Shown: positions 55,509 through 64,000 of the stretch, in pieces | Layout of the letters: each line of letters opens with the position of its first letter | Position numbering within the stretch: position 1 is the first letter of the stretch | NCBI GenBank assembly: GCA_000023185.1 | Contig: CP001622.1 | Span: 4,556,501 to 4,620,500 of the forward strand | Direction: 5' to 3' | Source of the DNA: Rhizobium leguminosarum bv. trifolii WSM1325 | Lineage (GTDB): Bacteria > Pseudomonadota > Alphaproteobacteria > Rhizobiales > Rhizobiaceae | Length of the DNA stretch: 64,000 nt | Notes under the pieces: generated by a model | Databases searched by the model: none | Told to the model about the DNA's origin: nothing | Seen by the model: the letters and a program-made list of their open reading frames with translations, nothing else | Translations under genes and position numbers: made by a program

Positions 55509-56516
55509 ATGTTCGGGTTCGATCCGATAGTATTGGCAATCGTCGTCCTCGCCGCCGTCTCCGCGGCGGCGGTCGCCTATGCCCTGTTGTTTTCGAAGAT
55601 CGAGGCCGACAAGAAATCGGCAAGCCGCATCAATCGCGTCAAATCGGCCGAAAGCGACCGGGTCAAGGTCAAGGCTGCCCGTGACCGGGTGCAAGAGCTG
55701 TCGAAGCGCCGTAAATCGGTGCAGGACAATCTGAAGGATCTGGAAAAGCGCCAGCACGAAAAGACCAAGAAGACCGTGTCGATGAAGGCGCGGCTGGTGC
55801 AGGCCGGCCTGACGATCACGGCGGCGAAATTCTATCTCATCAGCGCCGTCTTCGCCTCCATGCTGCTTCTCGTCGCCTTGGTCGTCGGCGCATCGTGGAT
55901 GGTCATGGTCGGTATCGCCGTCGTCGCCGGTCTCGGCCTGCCGCGCTGGGTCGTTGGCTTCCTGATCAAGCGCCGCCAGACCAAGTTTTTGAACGAACTC
56001 CCCAATGCGCTTGACGTTATTACGCGCTCAATCAAATCGGGCCTGCCGCTCAACGATGCGATCCGCCTTATTGCCACCGAAGGCACCGAGCCTGTCAAGA
56101 GCGAGTTCCTGCGGGTGATCGAGGCGCAGCAGGTAGGCCTGAGTATCCCCGACGCCTGCGCGCGCATGACGATCCACATGCCGCTCCAGGAAGTCAACTT
56201 CTTCGCCATCGTCATCGCCATCCAGTCGCAGGCCGGCGGCAATCTGTCGGAAGCGATCGGCAACCTCTCCAAGGTGCTGCGTGAGCGCAGGAAGATGAAG
56301 GCCAAGGTCCAGGCGCTCTCGATGGAAGCCAAGGCGTCGGCCGTCATTATCGGGGCTCTGCCCTTCATCGTCGCGACGCTCGTCTACATGACGTCGCCGA
56401 ACTACATGATGATCCTTTTCACCGATCCGCGCGGCCATTTTATCATGGGTGTCTCGGCGATCTGGATGTCGATCGGCATCTTCGTCATGCGCAACATGGT
56501 CAATTTTGACATCTAG
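55509..56516 (+). CDS. tadB: Tad pilus inner-membrane protein TadB
   Basis: TadB is one of two GspF-type inner-membrane platform proteins. The 335 residues have an N-terminal helix (DPIVLAIVVLAAVSAAAVAY), a coiled, charged stretch at about 30-90 (VKAARDRVQELSKRRKSVQD), and the T2SSF domain with LPNALDVITRSIKSGLPLND, IAIQSQAGGNLSEAIGNLSK and two C-terminal helices. It is followed by tadC after 15 bp. It is a normal length. Confidence 0.94.
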   Translation: MFGFDPIVLAIVVLAAVSAAAVAYALLFSKIEADKKSASRINRVKSAESDRVKVKAARDRVQELSKRRKSVQDNLKDLEKRQHEKTKKTVSMKARLVQAGLTITAAKFYLISAVFASMLLLVALVVGASWMVMVGIAVVAGLGLPRWVVGFLIKRRQTKFLNELPNALDVITRSIKSGLPLNDAIRLIATEGTEPVKSEFLRVIEAQQVGLSIPDACARMTIHMPLQEVNFFAIVIAIQSQAGGNLSEAIGNLSKVLRERRKMKAKVQALSMEAKASAVIIGALPFIVATLVYMTSPNYMMILFTDPRGHFIMGVSAIWMSIGIFVMRNMVNFDI

Positions 56517-56531
56517 CCGGAAGGACGCACC

Positions 56532-57518
56532 ATGTCGCAGGATCTTGCCGCAACGCTAACCAATCCGAGCATGCTGATCGCCCTCTTCGTCGCGATTGCC
56601 GTCTTCGCCACTTTTTACACGATCGCCATTCCCTTTTTCGAGCGCGGCGATTTGAACAAGCGCATGAAGGCTGTTTCCACGGAGCGCGAGCAGATCCGTG
56701 CCCGCGAACGCGCCCGCATGAACACGGAAACCGGCGCCGGCAAGGCCTCGCTCAGGAACCAGAACAACCGCTCGGTCCGTCAGATCGTCGAGCGCTTCAA
56801 CCTGCGCAAGGCGCTGGTCGACGAAAACACGGTCAACAAGCTGCGTGCCGCCGGCTTCCGATCGGAGAATGCGCTGAATACCTTCCTGGTGGCGCGTTTC
56901 CTGCTGCCTTTCCTGTTCCTGACGCTTGCCGCTGTCTGGGTCTTCGGCCTCGGCAATCTCGCCGAAAAGGGCACGCCGATCCGCCTCTTCGCCGTCATCG
57001 GCGTCGGTTATCTCGGCTTCTACGCGCCGAATATCTTCATCTCGAACCGCATGGGCAAGCGCCAGCACTCGATCAAGCGCGCCTGGCCGGATGCGCTGGA
57101 CCTGATGCTGATCTGCGTTGAATCCGGCATCTCGATCGAGGCCGCGATGCGCCGTGTGTCGGAAGAGCTCGGGGAGCAGTCGCCGGCGCTTGCCGAGGAG
57201 ATGGTGCTGACCACGGCTGAGCTTTCCTTCCTGCCGGATCGCCGTGCGGCGCTCGAAAATCTTGCCACGCGCACCCAGATCGAGCTGGTTCGATCGGTGA
57301 CTCAGGCGCTGATCCAGGCCGATCGCTACGGTACGCCGGTTGCACAGGCGCTGCGCGTTCTTGCCCAGGAAGGACGCGACGAGCGCATGAACGAGGCGGA
57401 AAAAAAGGCTGCCGCCCTGCCGCCGAAGCTGACGGTGCCGATGATCCTGTTCTTCCTGCCGGTGCTGATCGCCGTCATTCTCGGTCCGGCCGGCATTCAG
57501 GTGGCAGACAAGTTCTGA
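56532..57518 (+). CDS. tadC: Tad pilus inner-membrane protein TadC
   Basis: TadC pairs with TadB as the second platform protein, 328 residues. It has an N-terminal helix (MLIALFVAIAVFATFYTIAI), a basic charged loop, and the T2SSF domain: RAWPDALDLMLICVESGISI, followed by FLPDRRAALENLATRTQIEL and ALIQADRYGTPVAQALRVLA, and a C-terminal helix LTVPMILFFLPVLIAVIL. It is the last gene of the uninterrupted pilus run; a hairpin lies 17 bp after the stop. Confidence 0.94.
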   Translation: MSQDLAATLTNPSMLIALFVAIAVFATFYTIAIPFFERGDLNKRMKAVSTEREQIRARERARMNTETGAGKASLRNQNNRSVRQIVERFNLRKALVDENTVNKLRAAGFRSENALNTFLVARFLLPFLFLTLAAVWVFGLGNLAEKGTPIRLFAVIGVGYLGFYAPNIFISNRMGKRQHSIKRAWPDALDLMLICVESGISIEAAMRRVSEELGEQSPALAEEMVLTTAELSFLPDRRAALENLATRTQIELVRSVTQALIQADRYGTPVAQALRVLAQEGRDERMNEAEKKAAALPPKLTVPMILFFLPVLIAVILGPAGIQVADKF

Positions 57519-57535
57519 CGGTTGCGCCGGCGCCG

Positions 57536-57554
57536 GAAAGCGGATGCCGCTTTC
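57536..57554 (+). terminator. Hairpin after tadC
   Basis: Perfect 8-bp arms GAAAGCGG (57536-57543) and CCGCTTTC (57547-57554) enclose ATG. It lies 17 bp after the tadC stop without a T-run, so termination strength is uncertain. Confidence 0.5.
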
Positions 57555-57715
57555 GGCAGAAGACGATGTTGCCTCAAAGACCGTCGGCCGATCCGGAGCC
57601 TTCAAACACGCGTGACCAGCACCGGCATAGCTGGTAAACGGGACGGACGACCATCGGCAAGCGGATGCAACCGCAGTGCCCCTGGCGCGCGTTCAATCCA
57701 AAAGAGAGGTCTCCG

Positions 57716-58348
57716 ATGTCTTCTGCGGGCATTTTCATCAGCATCTTGGCAGCCTTGGCGGTCGGCGCGATGAGCCCTGGGCCGAGCTTCGTCGTCGTCT
57801 CCAGGATCGCCATCTCGCGTTCCAGGCTGGATGGCCTTGCGGCCGCACTCGGCATGGGCGCCGGCGGTGTCGTTTTTGCCGTGCTGGCGCTTGCCGGGCT
57901 GACGGCGCTGCTGTCTCAGTTCGAATGGCTCTATGTCCTGCTAAAGATCGCAGGCGGCGCCTATCTCGTCTATATCGCCGTCAATATCTGGAGGAGTGCC
58001 GGTCAGCCGCTCGAAGTCTCTGACACCGTCAACGGCAACCGCGCGCTGAGATTGAGTTTCATGAATGCGCTGCTGACCCAGCTCAGCAACCCGAAGACCA
58101 TCATCGTCTATGCCAGCCTCTTTGCGGCACTTCTGCCGAGGACGGTGCCGCTCGATCTCATCGTCGCGCTGCCGCTCGGCGTCTTTGCCGTGGAGGCGGG
58201 GTGGTATTCGATCGTGGCCTTCGCCTTTTCGGCCCGCCATCCGCGGCGCCTCTATCTTGCCGCCAAGGGCTGGATCGACCGGGCCGCTGGTGCCGTCATG
58301 GGCGGCCTGGGTTTGCGTCTCATTCTTTCAGGCCTGAGCGCCCGCTAA
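57716..58348 (+). CDS. LysE/RhtB-family amino acid exporter
   Basis: This is an inner-membrane exporter of the LysE superfamily, 210 residues from ATG 57716 (MSSAGIFISILAALAVGAMS) after GAGAGG. The family signature SPGPSFVVVSRIAISRSR is at about 21-38, with hydrophobic segments up to ALMGGLGLRLILSGL-like ends (ending LRLILSGLSAR). Substrate (an amino acid or derivative) is unknown. It lies between tadC and tadD but does not look like a pilus gene. Confidence 0.9.
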   Translation: MSSAGIFISILAALAVGAMSPGPSFVVVSRIAISRSRLDGLAAALGMGAGGVVFAVLALAGLTALLSQFEWLYVLLKIAGGAYLVYIAVNIWRSAGQPLEVSDTVNGNRALRLSFMNALLTQLSNPKTIIVYASLFAALLPRTVPLDLIVALPLGVFAVEAGWYSIVAFAFSARHPRRLYLAAKGWIDRAAGAVMGGLGLRLILSGLSAR

Positions 58349-58396
58349 GATCAGGATCTGTCTGAAGGCGTAAGCCTTTCCGACGACATGATTCGG

Positions 58397-59233
58397 TCAG
58401 TTGGTGTTGCTGTCGCCTGCTGCTTGCGGCGTCTTGTCCTTGGCGGCGAGTTTCTGCCAGGAATTCTGCTGCGAGAGCATGCCTCTGAGATAGGCGACAT
58501 TGGCATCGGCCTGCTGCGGCGAAAGTTCGCGCCGGGCTATCTGCTCGGCTTCCGGGAAACGCCCCTGTAGGCCGACGACCAGGGCAAGGTTCTGCCTGAC
58601 GCGGCTGTCGGCAGTCGGCTGGCTGGCGGCGGAACGCAGGTAGGTTTCGGCCGTGCGCAGATCGCCGGTCAGCACGTAGGACATGCCGAGGTTGGAAAGG
58701 ATGGAGGGCTCGTTCGGCTGGATGTCGAGCGCGTCGCGGTAGCGCTGCCGGGCATCACTTGCCCGGCCCATCTGGTCGAGGATCGCGCCCTGGGCGGAGA
58801 TCAGCTTCCAGTCAGGACGGTCGGGCGTCTGGGCGCGGCCGATCGTGTCGAGCGCCTGCTGAAACTGGCCGGCCGCCGCCTGCGCCTTGCCGTAGGCGGC
58901 CAGCACGTTGCGGTCGGCGGGATTGGCGATCGCCACCTGCTGCATGACGGCGAGCGCCTGCGTGTCGCGACCGTTCATGCGCAGCAGATTGGCGTAGTTG
59001 ACGCCGGTGACGGGATCGCGCGGGTTCTTTTCATAGGCCTGGCCGAGCCGGTCCGTCGCTGAGCGCAGCTCGATCGCGTCCATCTCTTCGACCGGCTTGG
59101 TGAGTTTCGGGACCGAGCCCGTTGTCATCCGGTCCTTGGTCGTCGAGCAACCGGCGAGTGCCAGGACGAGCAGCGATGCCGCAGCGCCCTGCAGGATACG
59201 ATTCGTGAATGTGGTGGTGAGCGAGGCAGGCAT
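58397..59233 (-). CDS. tadD: TPR lipoprotein, TadD-like
   Basis: This is a TadD-like outer-membrane-associated lipoprotein, 278 residues, on the minus strand. A signal peptide is followed by the lipobox SLLVLALAGCSTTKD, then tetratricopeptide repeats (for example YEKNPRDPVTGVNYANLLRM and DIQPNEPSILSNLGMSYVLT). TadD supports secretin assembly in Tad systems. The tail is Gln/Asn rich. It is separated from the rest of the pilus genes by the LysE-type gene. Generic TPR lipoprotein is an alternative call. Confidence 0.85.
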   Translation of the reverse strand: MPASLTTTFTNRILQGAAASLLVLALAGCSTTKDRMTTGSVPKLTKPVEEMDAIELRSATDRLGQAYEKNPRDPVTGVNYANLLRMNGRDTQALAVMQQVAIANPADRNVLAAYGKAQAAAGQFQQALDTIGRAQTPDRPDWKLISAQGAILDQMGRASDARQRYRDALDIQPNEPSILSNLGMSYVLTGDLRTAETYLRSAASQPTADSRVRQNLALVVGLQGRFPEAEQIARRELSPQQADANVAYLRGMLSQQNSWQKLAAKDKTPQAAGDSNTN

Positions 59234-59377
59234 GGCGCGTTCCTGGATTCCGAAATCGGCGCCTGACCTCGAAGCGGAACAGGGAAAGGTTTGACGCGTA
59301 ATCTTCGCTCCAGCAATAGTCTGTTAACCCTAACAGACCGTTAAGGAACGATTCCTTGCGACCGCCGAAGGACAATC

Positions 59378-60769
59378 ATGGCCCCCTATCAGTTTATCGA
59401 GAGACCGACTCCTTTCAACACGAAGGGCGGTTCGACGCTGCCGATCTTTGCCGTTACGCCTGCCCATATCGAGACCGGCACGATCGATCCGATCGCGCTC
59501 AATTGGGCGCGCAGGGCAGGCTACAAGGCCGAAAGCGGGTCGCTGCTGCTGATCCCGACGGCCGAAGGCCATCTCGGCGGCGCGCTTTACGGCCTCGGCA
59601 CCAATCCATCCGAGCAGCCTTACATCACCGGCAGGCTCGCCCGTGCGCTGCCGGCCGGCGACTGGCACATCGAGACCGCGCCGCTGACGGCAAATCGCCT
59701 GGCCCTCGGCTTTGGGCTCGGCAGCTACCGTTTCGACCGTTACAAATCCGAAAAGTCGCCGGCGGCGACGCTGATGATCCCCCGCGATGCCGACGCAGCC
59801 GATATCAAGCGCCAGCTTGCCGGCGTCTTTCTCGCCCGCGATCTGATCAATACACCGACGAACGACATGGGGCCGAACCAGCTCGAGGCCGTTTTCCGTG
59901 GCCTGGCCGAACATTACAAGGCTGAGATATCGGTTATATCGGGCGACGACCTGCTCAAGCAGAACTTTCCGCTGGTCCATACCGTCGGCCGCGCCAGCGC
60001 CGATGCGCCGCGCCTGCTTGAGCTGCGCTGGGGCAAGAAGGGTCATCGCAAGGTGACGCTCGTCGGCAAGGGTGTCTGCTTCGATACCGGCGGTCTCGAC
60101 ATCAAGCCTGCCGCCTCGATGCTGCTGATGAAGAAAGACATGGGCGGCGCGGCGAATGTCATGGGGCTTGCCCTGATGATCATGGACGCCAAGCTGAAGG
60201 TCGATCTGCGCGTTATCGTTCCGGTCGTCGAAAACGCGATCTCGTCCAATGCCTTCCGCCCCGGCGACATCTACCGGAGCCGCAAGGGCCTGACCGTCCA
60301 GATCGACAATACCGACGCTGAAGGCCGGTTGATCCTTGCCGATGCGCTTGCCTATGCCGACGAGGAAGAGCCCGAGCTCTTGATCGACATGGCGACGCTG
60401 ACCGGCGCTGCCCGCGTTGCGCTTGGCCCGGATCTCCCGCCCTTCTTCACCGACGACGCCAATCTGGCGCATGACCTGACCGAAGCAAGCCTGGAAACCG
60501 ATGATCCGCTCTGGCGCCTACCGCTCTATTCCGGCTACGAAAAGGATATCCGCACCAAATTCGCCGATCTCACCAATGCGCCGGCCGGTGGCATGGCGGG
60601 GGCGATCACCGCGGCCCTCTTCCTCAAGCGTTTCGTCAGCAAGGCGAAGAGCTGGGTGCATTTCGATATTTTCGGCTGGGCTCCGTCCGAACGGCCGCAT
60701 TCGCCGGGCGGCGGCGAGGCACAGGCGATCCGCGCACTCTTTCACCATATCCGCGAGAGCCTGCGCTGA
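59378..60769 (+). CDS. Leucyl aminopeptidase family (M17) protein
   Basis: This is a cytoplasmic dizinc aminopeptidase of family M17, 463 residues, divergent from tadD. The motifs are GKGVCFDTGGLDIKPAASML, followed by KKDMGGAANVMGLALM with the metal lysine and aspartates, and the signature NTDAEGRLILADALAYAD. LINTPTNDMGPNQLEAVF begins the catalytic half. It is shorter than E. coli PepA (about 500) and belongs to the PepB-like group by eye. A hairpin follows at 60791. Confidence 0.9.
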   Translation: MAPYQFIERPTPFNTKGGSTLPIFAVTPAHIETGTIDPIALNWARRAGYKAESGSLLLIPTAEGHLGGALYGLGTNPSEQPYITGRLARALPAGDWHIETAPLTANRLALGFGLGSYRFDRYKSEKSPAATLMIPRDADAADIKRQLAGVFLARDLINTPTNDMGPNQLEAVFRGLAEHYKAEISVISGDDLLKQNFPLVHTVGRASADAPRLLELRWGKKGHRKVTLVGKGVCFDTGGLDIKPAASMLLMKKDMGGAANVMGLALMIMDAKLKVDLRVIVPVVENAISSNAFRPGDIYRSRKGLTVQIDNTDAEGRLILADALAYADEEEPELLIDMATLTGAARVALGPDLPPFFTDDANLAHDLTEASLETDDPLWRLPLYSGYEKDIRTKFADLTNAPAGGMAGAITAALFLKRFVSKAKSWVHFDIFGWAPSERPHSPGGGEAQAIRALFHHIRESLR

Positions 60770-60790
60770 CGCCATCCGCAGAAAAGCGTT

Positions 60791-60822
60791 GAGGCGCGCC
60801 GCGTGTTCACGCGTTGCGCCTC
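60791..60822 (+). terminator. Hairpin after the aminopeptidase gene
   Basis: GAGGCGC (60791-60797) pairs with GCGCCTC (60816-60822), and inner GCGTG pairs with CACGC. It is 21 bp past the stop; no immediate T-run is present. Confidence 0.55.
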
Positions 60823-60897
60823 GCTGCCGATCGTTAAAATTTTATTCACCTTGCCGGACAGCAATTTCCAGCGCCTCTTGCATGTCCACAGCAACTG

Positions 60898-60932
60898 CCG
60901 GAAAATGGAACGTTAGCGTAACGATCTTCCGG
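60898..60932 (+). promoter_or_regulatory. Nested inverted repeat covering the MarR gene ribosome site
   Basis: CGTTA-gcg-TAACG (60911-60923) is nested in CCGGAA (60898-60903) and TTCCGG (60927-60932). The last arm joins the Shine-Dalgarno GGAGGGG, just before the GTG start at 60940. It could be a DNA operator for the MarR protein or an RNA hairpin that hides the ribosome site. Confidence 0.4.
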
Positions 60933-60939
60933 AGGGGCC

Positions 60940-61290
60940 GTGCCGATCGAACTGACCGCCTCGCAGGCGCTGGGGCTCTGGCATGGCGCGGCGCTCGATC
61001 AGGTCCGCCACGATGACCGCGATTTGACGTTGCGTCAGATGGCGATCCTGCTGCATATTTATCTGGTGCCGCCGCCGCACACGGTGCGCGGGCTTGCCGC
61101 CACGCTTGATGTCACCAAGCCGGTCATTACCCGCGCCTTGGATACGATGGGTGAGATGGGCCTGGTCGATCGTGTGCGTGACGATGCCGACCGGCGCAAC
61201 GTGATCATCAAGCGCACCGTCGGCGGTGCGCTCTACCTGGAAAAGCTCGGCGATCTCATCCGAGATCAGGCTCGCCGGCTGCCGATCTGA
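60940..61290 (+). CDS. MarR-family winged-helix regulator
   Basis: This is a short regulator of 116 residues with the MarR winged helix: LTLRQMAILLHIYLVPPPHT, then VRGLAATLDVTKPVITRALD and GLVDRVRDDADRRNVIIKRT (recognition helix and wing). The start is GTG with GGAGG close upstream. It lacks long flanking helices, so dimer contacts may differ. It is followed by the NlpC/P60 gene with an 11-bp gap, probably in one transcript. Confidence 0.88.
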   Translation: MPIELTASQALGLWHGAALDQVRHDDRDLTLRQMAILLHIYLVPPPHTVRGLAATLDVTKPVITRALDTMGEMGLVDRVRDDADRRNVIIKRTVGGALYLEKLGDLIRDQARRLPI

Positions 61291-61301
61291 AAGGAATGCG
61301 A

Positions 61302-62159
61302 ATGACGATGCTCGACCGCCGCCTGCATGCTTACAGGTCTGATCTCGCGGAAGCGGGGCTCGAAGGCAAGGTTGAGGCGTCACGTTTTACGGAAGGCGCG
61401 CCGGCGCGTGTCGCCGTTCCTGTCCTGGCCGTGCGCCCTGAACCGGACCTTGCCCGCGGAATCGATACGGAACTGCTTCTCGGCGAGGATGTGACGGTTT
61501 TCGATCGCGCCGGCGGCTGGTGCTGGGTGAAAGCCGCTTCGGACGGGTATGTCGGCTATGTCAAGGCAGACGCGCTCTTGGAAGGCCGGCCGGCGCCGAC
61601 CCATATCGTCACCGTGCAGCGCACCTTCCTCTATCCGGAACCGGAACTGCGCAAGCCCCACCAGGCCATCCTGTCGATGGGAAGCCGCGTCCACGTCGCC
61701 AGCGAGGCGGAGGCGCGCGGCAATCGCTATGTCGTGCTCGAGGACGGAACTGCGATATTCGCCAAGCACGTCCAGCCGATCGGCGCGCTCGATGGCGCCG
61801 ATTATGTGGAGATCGTCGCCCGTTTCCTGGAAACGCCCTATCTTTGGGGCGGGCGTTCCGGCCTCGGCATCGATTGCTCCGGCCTCGTCCAGTTGGCGAT
61901 GCTGATGACGGGCAGAGCTGCGCCGCGCGATACCGACCTGCAGGCGGCCGGCCTCGGCCAGCCGATCGATCGCTCCGAAATCCGCCGTGGCGACCTGGTC
62001 TTCTGGAAGGGCCATGTCGCCGTCTTCGAAGATCCGGAAACCATCCTCCACGCCAACGGTCATAGTATGACGGTGGCGCGCGAGAATTTCGAGGCCGCGG
62101 TCGAGCGCATCGGCTGGCTCTACGAGCAACCGACCGGCTATCGCCGCCCGATCAGCTGA
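61302..62159 (+). CDS. NlpC/P60-family peptidoglycan hydrolase
   Basis: This is a cell-wall endopeptidase-type protein, 285 residues. SH3-like domains fill the N-terminal part (for example GWCWVKAASDGYVGYVKADA); the NlpC/P60 domain begins near YLWGGRSGLGIDCSGLVQLA, with catalytic C192, the histidine in DLVFWKGHVAVFEDPE and the polar residue in ILHANGHSMTV. No signal peptide is visible, so export by Sec is unclear. The ATG at 61302 has AAGGA at good distance; 61296 is an alternative. Confidence 0.9.
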   Translation: MTMLDRRLHAYRSDLAEAGLEGKVEASRFTEGAPARVAVPVLAVRPEPDLARGIDTELLLGEDVTVFDRAGGWCWVKAASDGYVGYVKADALLEGRPAPTHIVTVQRTFLYPEPELRKPHQAILSMGSRVHVASEAEARGNRYVVLEDGTAIFAKHVQPIGALDGADYVEIVARFLETPYLWGGRSGLGIDCSGLVQLAMLMTGRAAPRDTDLQAAGLGQPIDRSEIRRGDLVFWKGHVAVFEDPETILHANGHSMTVARENFEAAVERIGWLYEQPTGYRRPIS

Positions 62160-63551
62160 TCAGCCGATCGGAGGCTGCGGCCAGGATCTCACTCCGCCCG
62201 TCCAGTCCTCGAAGGCTTTCGACAGTCTCAGCACCCGCATATCGTCGAAGCGCGGCCCGACGATCTGCAACCCGATCGGCATGCCCGATCGGGAGAAACC
62301 GCAATTGATCGAGGCGGCCGGCTGCTCCGACATGTTCCACGGCACCGTGAAACCGATATGCTCGAACGGCAGTGCCGGATCATTGGTCGGAGATGCCCAT
62401 TCGGCCGGATAGGAGATGATCGGATTGGTCGGCGAAAGCAGGGCGTCGACCTCGGTAAACAGCCGTCCGCAGCTCTTGCGCATCTCGATCGTCTGATTGA
62501 AGCCCTTGACCGCATCGACGCCGCTGATGTCGGCGCCGCCCATCGCCCAATCCCTGATATAGGGCAGGATGCTGTCGCGCCTGTTGTCGTCGAGATCCGC
62601 GATATCGCCCCAGAACCGGGACCGCCAGAAATTGTCGAGGCCATCCAGCATCGCGCGCGTCAGCACCGGCTGGACCGATAGAATGGTCGCGCCGGCCGCC
62701 TCGAATTGTTTCGCCGCCGCTTCCACCGCGGCCCTGATCTCGTCGTCCACCGCAAGGCCGCAGCCGGCATCGAGCATCAACCCGATCTTCATGCCCGACA
62801 GGTCGATGTCGAGATCCATCCAGTCGAAATCGTTCGGCGGCAGGCTGGTGCCGTCGCGCCAATCCGGCCGTGACAGCGTCGCCATCGAAAAGGCCGCATC
62901 CTCGACGGTGCGCGCCATCGGCCCGACGCAGCGCCCGACATAATAGGGATCGGCCGGAATGCGTCCATGGCTCGGTTTGAAGCCGAAGATGCCGGTCCAG
63001 CCGGCGGGAAGGCGCACCGAACCGCCGATATCGGTGCCGATATGCAGTGGTCCGTAGCCGGCCGCCGCCGCTGCGGAAGCCCCGGCACTCGATCCGCCGG
63101 GATTCTGCGTGGTGTTCCAGGGATTGCGGCTGAGAGGATGAAAGCTCGAAAGCCCGGAGGAAAGCATGCCGTAATCGGGGCAGGTGGTCTTGGCGAAGAT
63201 CACCGCGCCATCTTCCCGCAGCCGGGCGGCGGCCGGCGCATCGGCGTCCGCGGGCCTCAGTTCCACCGCTCTCGTGCCTGATGGCACCGGCTGGCCCTTC
63301 GTGGCTATCAGTTCCTTCAGCGTCACCGGGATGCCGTCGAGGGAGCCAAGCGTTTCTCCCTTCGCCCAGCGCTCCGTCGACGCTTTCGCCTGCGCGCGCG
63401 CCGATTCCGGATCGTAGAGGTAGAGTGCCGAAATCGACGGCTCCCAGGCTGCTATATGATCCTCGAGAGACAGCCAGTATTCCAGGGGGGAGAGGCTCTT
63501 ATCGGCGAAGCGTTGCCTGAGTTCGCGGATGGTAAGGTCGGTTTCGGTCAT
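62160..63551 (-). CDS. Amidase signature family protein
   Basis: This is an amidase with the Ser-cisSer-Lys triad, 463 residues. The lysine is in GIPVTLKELIATKGQPV, the glycine/serine-rich signature is NPGGSSAGASAAAAAGYGPL with the second serine block IGTDIGGSVRLPAGWTGIFG. The C-terminal end is ordinary. The specific amide is not predictable (atzF-, glutamyl-amidase-like members exist). It lies 36 bp downstream of the ABC permease gene, on the same strand, suggesting hydrolysis of an imported amide. Confidence 0.9.
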   Translation of the reverse strand: MTETDLTIRELRQRFADKSLSPLEYWLSLEDHIAAWEPSISALYLYDPESARAQAKASTERWAKGETLGSLDGIPVTLKELIATKGQPVPSGTRAVELRPADADAPAAARLREDGAVIFAKTTCPDYGMLSSGLSSFHPLSRNPWNTTQNPGGSSAGASAAAAAGYGPLHIGTDIGGSVRLPAGWTGIFGFKPSHGRIPADPYYVGRCVGPMARTVEDAAFSMATLSRPDWRDGTSLPPNDFDWMDLDIDLSGMKIGLMLDAGCGLAVDDEIRAAVEAAAKQFEAAGATILSVQPVLTRAMLDGLDNFWRSRFWGDIADLDDNRRDSILPYIRDWAMGGADISGVDAVKGFNQTIEMRKSCGRLFTEVDALLSPTNPIISYPAEWASPTNDPALPFEHIGFTVPWNMSEQPAASINCGFSRSGMPIGLQIVGPRFDDMRVLRLSKAFEDWTGGVRSWPQPPIG

Positions 63552-63587
63552 GGCATGGTCTTTCGGGCTCTTCGTCTTGGGAGGACA

Positions 63588-64000
63588 TCAGCGGCTTGCC
63601 TCGCGCGGGTCGAGCAGATCGCGCAAACCGTCGCCGAGCATGTTGAAGCCGAAGACGGTGAGCGCGATGGCAAGACCGGGCAGGATCGCCAGCCAGGGGG
63701 CGAGCGCCAGATAGGTTTGCGCATCGCCAAGCATCCGGCCCCAGGTCGGCGCCGGCGGCGCCATGCCGAGCCCGAGGAAGCTAAGACCCGCTTCGGTGAG
63801 GATCGCCAGCCCCAGCTGGATCGCGCCATGCACGATGATCTGGCTGATGATATTCGGCAGCACATGGCGCAGCGAAATCGTCAGTCGCGTATTGCCGATG
63901 GCGCGCGCCGCCGTCACATAGTCGCGGCTCCAGGCCTGCAGCGAGGTCGCGAGTGTGACGCGGGCAAAGACCGGGATCATGAAGACGGCAATCGCCGTGA
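63588..64000 (-). CDS. Dipeptide-type ABC transporter permease, C-terminal part
   Basis: This is the 3' part of an OppC/DppC-like inner-membrane permease; the gene begins beyond 64000. The visible residues read TAIAVFMIPVFARVTLATSL and continue with the coupling segment DYVTAARAIGNTRLTISLRH, then the helices IIVHGAIQLGLAILTEAGLS and LAILPGLAIALTVFGFNMLG. The end GDGLRDLLDPREASR is the usual terminus of this family. About 137 residues are present. With the amidase it may form an uptake and breakdown operon. Confidence 0.92.
   Translation of the reverse strand, partial: TAIAVFMIPVFARVTLATSLQAWSRDYVTAARAIGNTRLTISLRHVLPNIISQIIVHGAIQLGLAILTEAGLSFLGLGMAPPAPTWGRMLGDAQTYLALAPWLAILPGLAIALTVFGFNMLGDGLRDLLDPREASR

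Overview
The window looks like a chromosomal segment of a fast-growing rhizobium (Rhizobium etli/leguminosarum group). The basis is the GC-rich alphaproteobacterial coding style, a ctp-type (Agrobacterium-like) Tad pilus locus, YejABEF, and several interspersed palindromic repeats of the kind common between rhizobial genes. No phage, insertion sequence or CRISPR array was seen. The species call is an inference; no search was run.

Left part (1-16.2 kb): the 3' end of polA, an ftsK-type DNA translocase without membrane segments, then a carbon-phosphorus (C-P) lyase locus on the minus strand. Its order is phnG-H-I-J-K-L, a hexapeptide-repeat transferase, phnC-D-E1-E2, a DUF1045 protein, phnM and phnN, with the regulator phnF divergent. 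PhnCDE imports phosphonates, PhnGHIJKLM cleave the C-P bond, and PhnN makes PRPP from ribose 1,5-bisphosphate. The usual phnP and phnO are absent here. The DUF1045 protein carries two H-x-T motifs of the 2H phosphoesterase fold and is a candidate PhnP substitute; the hexapeptide protein is a candidate PhnO substitute. The phnF-phnG gap holds a PHO-box-like direct repeat and a palindrome suited to PhnF.

16.2-34.3 kb: housekeeping genes (gpmA, dapB, an ABC exporter, glk, mgsA, mepA), the yejABEF peptide importer, a 2-hydroxyacid dehydrogenase, pncB, an RMF/CrpP-like small protein, a KTSC-domain small protein in a gene-poor patch, a small hydrolase divergent from an Lrp/AsnC regulator, and tRNA-Ser(GGA).

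34.3-46.3 kb: a nucleoside uptake and salvage region. A BMP-type ABC transporter (binding protein, ATPase, two permeases) is followed by cdd, purine nucleoside phosphorylase, deoC and deoA on the plus strand; deoB, add and upp lie on the minus strand, with a retropepsin-like protease between. Together they import nucleosides, release bases and feed deoxyribose into central metabolism.

46.3-59.3 kb: a Tad/Flp pilus locus. Two TadE-like genes and a secretin-N-domain-like protein are on the minus strand; pilA, cpaA-B-C-D-E-F and tadB-C are on the plus strand; a tadD-like lipoprotein lies beyond an intervening LysE-family gene. A consensus CtrA site lies before cpaB.

59.3-64 kb: an M17 aminopeptidase, a MarR regulator with an NlpC/P60 hydrolase, an amidase, and the start-truncated end of a dipeptide-type ABC permease.
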